A DNA stretch of 64,000 bases from Diatrype stigma. Lineage: Eukaryota > Ascomycota > Sordariomycetes > Xylariales > Diatrypaceae. Numbering within the stretch: the first letter of the stretch is position 1; the number at the start of each line of letters is the position of its first letter. Shown here one piece after another: positions 55,501 to 64,000 of this stretch. A model generated the notes under the pieces. That model searched no databases and was not told where the DNA came from. It was given only the letters and a program-made list of their open reading frames with translations. The position numbers were made by a program, and so were the translations under genes. The stretch spans positions 109,741 to 173,740 of the forward strand of contig JAKJXP020000100.1 in NCBI GenBank assembly GCA_022225965.2, written 5' to 3'.

Positions 55501-58500
55501 ACACGTGCCAGCAGATCGTGACGTCGCGGCGGCGGGCGGCGGGGCAGCCGGTGACGCAGTTCCACGGAAAATGGCCGTTCGTGCGGGTCTTGGGCGTGCA
55601 GGAGCCCTTCTCGGTGCTGTTCAGCCTGGGCAACATGGCGGCGCACCACCAGGGGCTCGTCAAGCTGCGGCGCCACATCCCGCCCTCCTACCCGCTGCGC
55701 CGCTACTACGAGTCCTTCGCCATCTTCGGCATCGTCTCCTGGGTCTTCAGCACCATCTTCCACACCCGCGACTTCCGCCTCACCGAGCAGCTCGACTACT
55801 TCGCCGCCGGCGCCAGCGTCCTCTACGGCCTCTACTACGCCGTCGTGCGCATCTTCCGCCTCGACGACGAGGACCGCATCACCGTCCCGGTGCCCGTGCC
55901 CGTGCCGGCGCCCCTGGCCCGGAGCCGCGGCCGCGGCATCGGCGGCGGCCGCGTCGCCGGCGTCTCCGCCCTGCGCGCCTGGACCGCGACCTGCTGCGCC
56001 CTGTACGCCGGCCACGTCGCGTATCTCAAGCTCTGGCGCTGGAGCTACACCTACAACATGGCGGCCAACGTGGTGGTCGGCGTGCTGCAGAACTCGCTCT
56101 GGACCTGGTTCAGCTACGTCCGCTGGAAGGAGAGCCGCCGCACCTGGGCCTTCCTGCCCGGCGTCGCCGTCACCTGGATCATGATGGCCATGGGCTTCGA
56201 GCTGCTCGACTTCCCGCCCCTGTGGGGCGCCATCGACGCGCACAGCCTCTGGCATCTGGGCACCATTGTCCCAATCGTTTTATGGTATAAGTAAGCTGGC
56301 CTATCTACTCTTCAACCAAGCAATTTTACTAGCATATCCCGCCCATTTGTTGTTATGTGTCAGATTGGTGTGCTAACAAATACGCATAGCTTCATGGTCA
56401 AGGACTCCGAGGACGAGATAGCGAAGTCGAGGGACAAAGTGTTAAAGGCTTGATTGGGGTCGGCTTTGACCATTGGGGCGGGTATCATTTCCCCTCTATG
56501 ATAAAATGGCGTCAATAGAAACGGCATTAGGGGGAGAGGCTTAATGGATATCCGCCAACCGGAGTTTTTGGGATCAAGAGTAACTACTTAATGATGAAGA
56601 ATCGACTTTGACCTTAAACACGACATGACGAGGATAAGGTCAGTGTTTTGAGCCTAAACATAATGCTACTATGAATCGGACTGTATATTATAGGTTCTGC
56701 GTAGCATGATTCAATATATATCTAAGATTCCATGCCCATTGGTTTTGTTTTCTGCCACCCTTGATTCTCCCACGCACGAATCGTCGAGCGCATGTAATCC
56801 CGTGCGATATATTACGAATCCAGTCCCGTCACGCACTTACCTGCCGCCCTTCTTCAGCTGCAATATGGTAGACCACCTCGGCAGACGACAACCGGCCGAT
56901 TCGGACACAGGACAACACGATCGATACCCTAGTTGTAAGAAGCGCGGTTAGCACAAACATCGTTCTCGAACCCAGTTTTGCCTTTGCATGAGCCTCTTCC
57001 TCTTGGCGACTTTGAAGAGGCCCAGAAGAAAAGAGGGAAGAAAAACAAACATCAGAAACCAGATAAATCTAAGCATAACGCATCCCCACCATCCCGCCGG
57101 ACCCCATAAAGACAACACCTCCCTCGCCCCGACAAACCAGGCTCCGCGGCAGGCACATGACGATGCACACGCGGAGCCCATACGGCCGGGACGAGAGGAG
57201 GGCGGGGGTCGACGTGGTCGGCCGAAGGGAAGCGGACGACATGATGGCTACGAAAGATAAAATCTCCCGCAGCCACCACGGGCCCGCCTCCCGGAGAAGG
57301 TCTAATACGGCTCTTCCTATTATATTGTATGGTAGGTTGGACACTCGCGTGTCGGAATCATCATAGTAGTTTTTTCTTTCTTTCCCTTTCTTTTTCTTTT
57401 TTTCTTTCTTCTTCTTCTTTGGGAAAGGAATGCAAAAGCAGGACCGAAAGGAAACATAGACTTACATGTAAATAACGAGAGAAACCGCACCTATGCCACC
57501 GCACCTATGCCATTAGGAGGGTGGAGAGAGAAGGTCCTACGTTGGATGTCCTGTGAAAGGATGGATGGAAGTTGGGGCTGGGTGGGAGGACGTGAAGGAA
57601 ACGAAAAAGAAAAGTTGGAGCAAGGTAAAAAAGTTGTAGCTCTCGAAGTGGGGGCTCTCGAAGTGGAACAACGCCGGCTGCTGGCAACTGAAAGCCAGCT
57701 GCACAAACAATACCTAGTTTGCCAGTCCCCCCGAGGTCCCGAGGTCCCGATGTCCCGGTCGGCGCGGATAACAATCGAGGTCCCATCCACTGCCCAGGTG
57801 GTATGTATGTACTATGTAGTCTACCTACGTACATAGTTACTGTACCTAGGTAGCTAGGTAGGCTATCTACTAATAGTACACAGTGCTCCAGGATGCACCG
57901 GCCTACGATAGCTTCAAGGTGCCACAACACAGATACACTGCGAGTCCATAGGTATAAACTTAGAAGATTCAAGCCTTTTGGGGAAAAAATAAGAAAAAAT
58001 GGAGGTTTCTACAATGTACCAAGCAATGAATCGGTGTTATGGGATCAAGAGTTGTCACGAATTTAGTCTTCATGATTTGTTCTGATAGATTGTATTGAGA
58101 TAAGTTTTACACCGCCAATCCTATTCACTGCTTAACCCAATTCCGTACACCTGGTTCTTCCTGGCCCCCTTATTCTGGCCATCACGCCTGCAACAGTTGC
58201 TATTACTCCTAGGTGAAAGTGCGTTGGGAAAGCCAAGGAAAGCAAGCACGAGTAAACCGTAACGTAAATCTGTACAGAGGCGCTGGTGCAATGCATGGCT
58301 TGCTACCAGCGCCATCATCTCCTAAATCGCATCTCTAATCGGATGGCAATCTGCAGCGAACAAATGGCACTCTTCTTAAAAGCTCATCATCGTTATATCG
58401 TAAGATCCACAACAGCTACGTATTGAGGAAGGGGTTCAGCCGTCATTGACTCGGGTTTCGCTGAGGGCTGCTCATGCTGCATGTTCTTTGATGTAGGCAG

Positions 58501-61500
58501 GTCGGCAGGAAAGGCGAGTCGGACTACGGCTGCTGAGGGAAGCCTTGAAATTCAGAGGACGTCCAATCCATAGACTCGCTATAGTCGAGGTTGAAATCTT
58601 GGGATGAAGGCTGGGTATAATTACCAGCAAGGCTAGGTACAGACCCAGACCCGAATAGATTATCGAAATCTTCCTGTTTGCTATTCATGCCGTTCGGGGG
58701 GAAGAGGAGGAAGTCGTCGCCGCCACTAAATGGACAGTTGCTTGGAAAATCGTCGACGAAGCCTTCATCGCCCAAGGAATCGGCCATGGAATTGGGCGTG
58801 AACAGCATCGCATTCCCTTGCCCTACTGGCGAGATGTGAGCCGCGGTAGGCTGTTGACCCGCCTCGGACACAAAGTTGGGGAACGCGTCCAAACCGGCTT
58901 TGTTGTATATTTGGTTTGGTGGCGTTGGCATCTGCACATGAGCGCCGTAGATGTCTTCAAACTGACCAGTGAACTCGGGGCTTAGTTCATGATAAGCGTT
59001 GTTGAACTGACCTGCATCTGTCGATGGGGTCGGGTTGTCGATAGGAGAGAGATCATCCCCAGACAAGTCTGGCGTGAAGTCTAGCTGGAGCTCCGAATCG
59101 TACATTTGGGGCTCGAACAGGGGAATATTGGCATTGAACTCCTCCGACGAAGGGTAGGCAGGGAAGTCATGAGGGTTGTACAGGAAAGTGTTATCTTCCG
59201 GAGGAGTCATGGCCGGGTGTGTATGATCGCTGCTTGGAGTCGGCAGGTTGTTGATGAGAGGGGTAGCCTTGGCCGAGTCGCCAGGCTTGGATTCACCCTT
59301 CTTAGAACTACCATTAGACTTAGTTCGCTTATATTCCCACCCGTGTGCCTTTTCCATGTGTTGCTTGCAATTCGATTCTCGCTTCGATTTGTAGGGGCAA
59401 GGCTTGTAGTGGCATTCATACATGGGCGGGGCAGCCGAATGCTTGTCGTTGACATGACGATCCATTTCCTTCTCAGTAGGCCAACCATATTCATGGTACT
59501 TGCAGGTAGGAATAGGGCATTTCCAAGGCCGTGAGTGGGTCTTCTCGTGTTTGGTTAGGTCACAAGGTCGCTTGAACTCTTTGTTGCAACCGGGCTCCTT
59601 GCACTTCTTGGGGGCGAGCTCCTCAGGGGTCGCGTTCTTCTTTCGTCGAGCCATGGATCGCATGATCTCGTCCTCGTCCTCAGCCTCTTCACTCTTCGAT
59701 CGCTTGAATCGAATCGGGCCTTTAGTCTCGTCTTCGTAATCTTCAATCGGCTCGCCAGTGCGTATTGAGATTGCCTTGCCGTTCTTCTTCACTCTGACCA
59801 GCTCCGCGGGACGTCCGTTCTTAGTAAGGCCGCCCATTAGTTTCACTTCCTCAGTTCTGTGTTCCTTGTTAGCAGATGTGAAGCCTGAGGGACAAGATTG
59901 GGCGTCATACGGGTCATAATCCATCTCATCGAGAGCTTCACCTGATTCTTGCTTATCACGGGCTTCCTTCATCTGCTGTGCGTGCTGGCGAATCTGCTCG
60001 ACGAGATCAATGAAGTAGCCGTGGTTGTAGGGCCGGTCGTGAGGTCGAGTTTGCTCGCGGTCGGTCAGGTATTCAACAGTCGCCTGAATGCATCGAATGG
60101 AAGTGAGGCAAAAATCCAGGTACAATTCGGCAGTTTTGGCCTTCTCCTTCAAACATAACGCCTGATAAGTAACTCCCCACACTCCAGGATCTTTGACCAT
60201 TTGACTCACCGGTGCCATAAAGATCAGGGTCTTCTCGAGGTCCCTGAGACAAACGATCTGGTTCTCCTGGATCCTTCTGGGACAATCAAGGACAATGGGT
60301 CGGAATTCCTTCAACGACCGCTTTTCCAGCAACGGTCCTAGGGTATGTTCATGGATGCGGTTGATAGCGCGGGCGCTAAGTCTTGGGATGTCCTCGGTCT
60401 TCGACGCCTGAGCAGAGCGAGTAATAGCCGTTGCAGCGGAAGGTGTGGCCTCCTTCTTTTGGGTGAGCGAAGCTATCGAGGACCCAAGCCCACTGTCAGA
60501 CTCATGATGCCTGGATGAGCGCCCACGAGAACGCAGCACCCGGTGGCCCGTCTCCGCCTCAGCGGGCGAAGCCTTCGGAGCCATGGTGTCGTCTAGAATA
60601 GTATGACCCAAAACTCCTCGGGGGACAGGCAAACTGTTGTCGCGGAATGAGCGACGGGATGCACTGTCTGTATTAGTGGTGGCAAGAGTGTCCTCGATGT
60701 GGCCAATAGTCATGGCAGCCCGACGACGATGAGCATCGACGACATCGTCTAGATTTGTCTGCGAACGTCGGGGCAGCGATGGAACCTTGAAGGTGGAAGT
60801 AGGCGGGCTAGCTGGTGGTGTAGTAGGAGAGTGAAAGGTAGCACCTTTCCGGAGGGCTAGGTTCGTCTTAAGTCTCAATCCATTGGTAGCATCCGAGTCC
60901 TGGCGAGCCGCCGGAGTCCTTCTAGGGTTGGAGAAAGACATGTTGATGGTCTAAGGGGCCCTCCCGTGGGCATATAGCTTGATATATTGAACAGGTTGAA
61001 CTGTGTCCAAGTAAAACACTGTCAGCACAGTTATACAGTAAAGGCTGGGCCTCTCTTGTATGTGAGTCACGCAAACCACGTCCACACCGAACCAAGTGGC
61101 CTGAGGTACAAGTGATATCACAACGATCGATCAGAAATTGGCCAATCGATGGAGTGTATAGTTAAAAACAGAGTCATGGAGGAACAGGAAAGAGAAGGAG
61201 GTAACGATAGAGTAGCGATATGAAGAAATCCCCTTACATTTGAGGCAAGCCTAGCGGTGCCGTATTTGTGGGCAGTTCGGCCGGTCGATTGCGTATGGGG
61301 TGGCCGGCGAACGAATCGGGTTAGGTGGATGGAGGCGATGCCTCGACCTCGAGACGAGAGGCGAGTATACAAGCACAAGCTGGCCTGTACAAACCGTAAA
61401 GATCAATCCAGAGGGGTTATCCTCAGGAACTAAGCATTGGCCCTAGGCAGTCAGGCAGTATATGGATCACCGGTGTACAGTACTATATGGCCACGATGAT

Positions 61501-64000
61501 AATAAAGGGCAGAGCTGAGGTGCCAAAGAAAGTTAATAAATTGGAGATAAGTCACTTGAAGATTGAGGTGGTGTGGCCTGAAGACACAATATGCAACAGA
61601 TACACGGAATAACGAGCCCTTGGACAGAATGGGTGAGTGAGATGGGACGGGATGAAATGGACGACAGTCGAGGACCAAGGACAGAGTGACTCTTGGGACG
61701 TCGATGGTGGAAGTTGTTCCAGTCAAGAAGGATGTGGGTTTAGGCAGCAGCCTTGAGACCCCTGTTCTCTGGCTTCCCTACCCCCTGCTTCCCTGTCCAT
61801 TGATCTCCCTACCAGCCATGCCAAGATGGTCAAAATGTGGGCACTGGACTTAAGCGTAATGTTGCCGATGGCCGACCTAATGTTGCCCCGAATGCACACC
61901 AAGCACCTGCACACGTTGGTGCAGCTTGTCGCTCATTGTCAGCTTGCCCAGCTTGCCTAACCAATATCAACATCAACATCAACATCAGACCTTGAAGTGT
62001 TTGATCAAGGAGCATTTCATGGTGAAACCAACTCAACTGCGTCGATGTCCTCATTTCAAATACCGACTGGCTACCTACCTACTGATAACCATCCATTTTC
62101 CGACTTTGGGACAGCTAATATTCCTATGCCACAAGACCATTTTACAGTGTACGTCGAAATTGCATCCTCTTTGCAACCCCCCCAAAGTCCTACAGAGCAG
62201 AGCTGCCCACCATGACTGCGCCCCCCAACATGTCCAAAGAAATGCCTTGATCTAACCTGGTTCGGGACATTAGTTCCACTCATAACTAGATAAATTCGTG
62301 ACAGGTGGAGAGGACCATTGTCCGGACCCATCAGCTAGACTCGCCTATCGTTCAGCTGTTGGCAAAAGCTGCATACATAGTACGATTGACTGACTACATA
62401 CCTACCTGACAGCCCTGATACAACCTGTAGCATTCTACCGTTCAGATTCCACTAAGTCTCTGAATGGTTGTCATCCATTGGATCATAACAATGCAGACAA
62501 CGGCAAGAAGGATAGAAAACGGGCTATCTTGCCGCATGCTTTGATCCATCTCAACAACTTGTGAGTAAAAAAGATAGTCAACAGTCAAACCTAAGACTTG
62601 CCTATGCATTATAAGTTCTTTCAAGATGCTTAGGTACTTAAGATCGGCCTTCTGATTTACGCCGTTGCCGCTAATACGCCTCAGTTCCGAATTTAGCAAG
62701 GACCTGGAAATGGTTCCATTCTGATTAATAATGCAGTTCCCGGATACTTCGTAGAAGCTACCAGTTGCCAGTCTACCTAGTAGGTACTACATACCTAGAT
62801 AGGTACATAGTAATTACTATCGGTAACTGTATCCTGTTATGGTTTAATCTCAACAATGGCATCAAGCTCTCATACGGCATATTAGACTATGTAGTTAGTC
62901 TAACTATCTGTCCTGTAGGTCATGTACTTACGAGGGTCGTAAGTTGACTCCTGCGCTGGGTGTATACTAGTGGGTGTTGTAGCCGGCAGACACCGCTTCT
63001 AGGTCTACACATTTCTATATGCTCAAGAAGATGGCAGGACAACACTCGACCGCGCCTACCATGTCCTACGACCGCATACCTACAGAAGCGCATCCACAGG
63101 GCTGCATCTGCGTTGCATGGGGGGCAGTTGTTGTGGTCCAGTGGAATCATCAGCTCTTGATTCGAAGGTGTGGCTCATCATGTCCGATATGCGCCAACAA
63201 GGGGGGCATGATATGTAGGGCACCCTTTTCAGAAACACCATTCATAGATACCTACCGCATCTTATAAAGCCATTTCGTGCCATGAGCCATGTTAGCAAGG
63301 ATCGTGCATCGAGGGATTCGATCAAGGAATGTAGTGACCGGGACGCAATTTCAGACCTGAGACCGCCTGTCAACCAGTAGAGTATATGAATTGAACATCG
63401 ACTGGCACTGGATTGTCCTTGTTTCCTCCGGATTACACGGCTGACCTCTAGTCTAGGATAACTACCTAGCAATCTGCAGTGAACTACGTATGTGGGTAGC
63501 CATGCTGCTTTTGCCACTGATCCAACTTGCTCAGCCATTCCTAAACAGTCTGACAGTTTCAATGAAGCTGTAGTAATTGTGTAAAGTTATCTCGAACCCC
63601 CACAATCGCGGCTATCACCATTGCCCCGTATTGACCCAGCGAATAAGAATGAAACATATGCCCGTCCGTCCCTTTGAGGAGGTGCTCCCCACATACGAGT
63701 CCGACCGACATGCAACTACCCAGACAGCGAGAGCAAGGAGTGGTTCCCAAAGTCCTAGCCGAACAGTTCTATTGGACGAGCATGAGTGCGGAGCGATGAC
63801 TCAATGGAATGTGCTCAGAGCGACGGCACACGTACCCGACTGGCCCAAACTGTCTGTTGGACGCAATTGCATCGGCACCTTCACTACTCGTCAGGGCTCT
63901 AATCGCCTTTTGACCCACAATTTTATGGCTTCGCCATTGGGGTCAGGGACAAGCTAAACGTATTGCAAAAGCAAAACGTAGTGTTTTCTACATAATTCTC

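Overview
The window comes from the nuclear genome of a filamentous ascomycete (Pezizomycotina, most likely a Sordariomycete; the order cannot be fixed from sequence alone). The evidence is as follows. Protein genes carry short introns (mostly 50-180 bp) with GTRNGT-type donors, CTRAC/CTAAC branch sites and YAG acceptors. Introns contain stops or shift the frame. Homologues are of filamentous-fungal type. There is an AT-saturated transposon relic of the kind made by repeat-induced point mutation (RIP). I rebuilt exon-intron structures by hand, joining reading frames across splice sites; every model listed closes in frame.

Layout. 0-2.7 kb: repeat-rich leader and an F-box protein gene. 2.7-8.3 kb: long gene-poor spacer. 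8.3-15.1 kb: SYLF (Ysc84-like) lipid-binding protein and an Arp9-type nuclear actin-related protein. 17-21.9 kb (minus strand): cytoplasmic lysyl-tRNA synthetase and a membrane-anchored prenylcysteine lyase/oxidase-like flavoprotein. 21.9-27.8 kb: second gene-poor stretch with one possible pseudogene. 27.8-36.4 kb: ammonium transporter, BRCT-containing family X DNA polymerase, and secreted PhoD-like phosphatase. 37.0-41.6 kb: PRMT1 arginine methyltransferase converging on phosphoacetylglucosamine mutase. 42.8-46.2 kb: 3.3-kb Mutator-like (MULE) element destroyed by RIP-like mutation, with inverted repeats and target duplication intact. 47.5-52.8 kb: MUS81 nuclease subunit, riboflavin synthase, and secreted GH5 glycosidase. 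55-60.9 kb: PER1 GPI-anchor remodelling protein and a three-finger C2H2 protein. The last 3 kb holds nothing I can support.

The genes are mostly conserved housekeeping functions: translation, chromatin, DNA repair, cell-wall UDP-GlcNAc supply, GPI-anchor maturation, riboflavin, and nitrogen and phosphate acquisition. They do not form one pathway, and I see no biosynthetic cluster, CRISPR, rRNA or convincing tRNA. The noteworthy items are the MULE relic and its unusually GC-rich tandem blocks, a telomere-like degenerate TTAGGG tract near the left end, a 45-bp homopolymer inside an intron that splits a Rossmann motif, micro-exons in PRMT1, a much-extended Arp9, and a TACCTAGGTA-type motif recurring in intergenic DNA.
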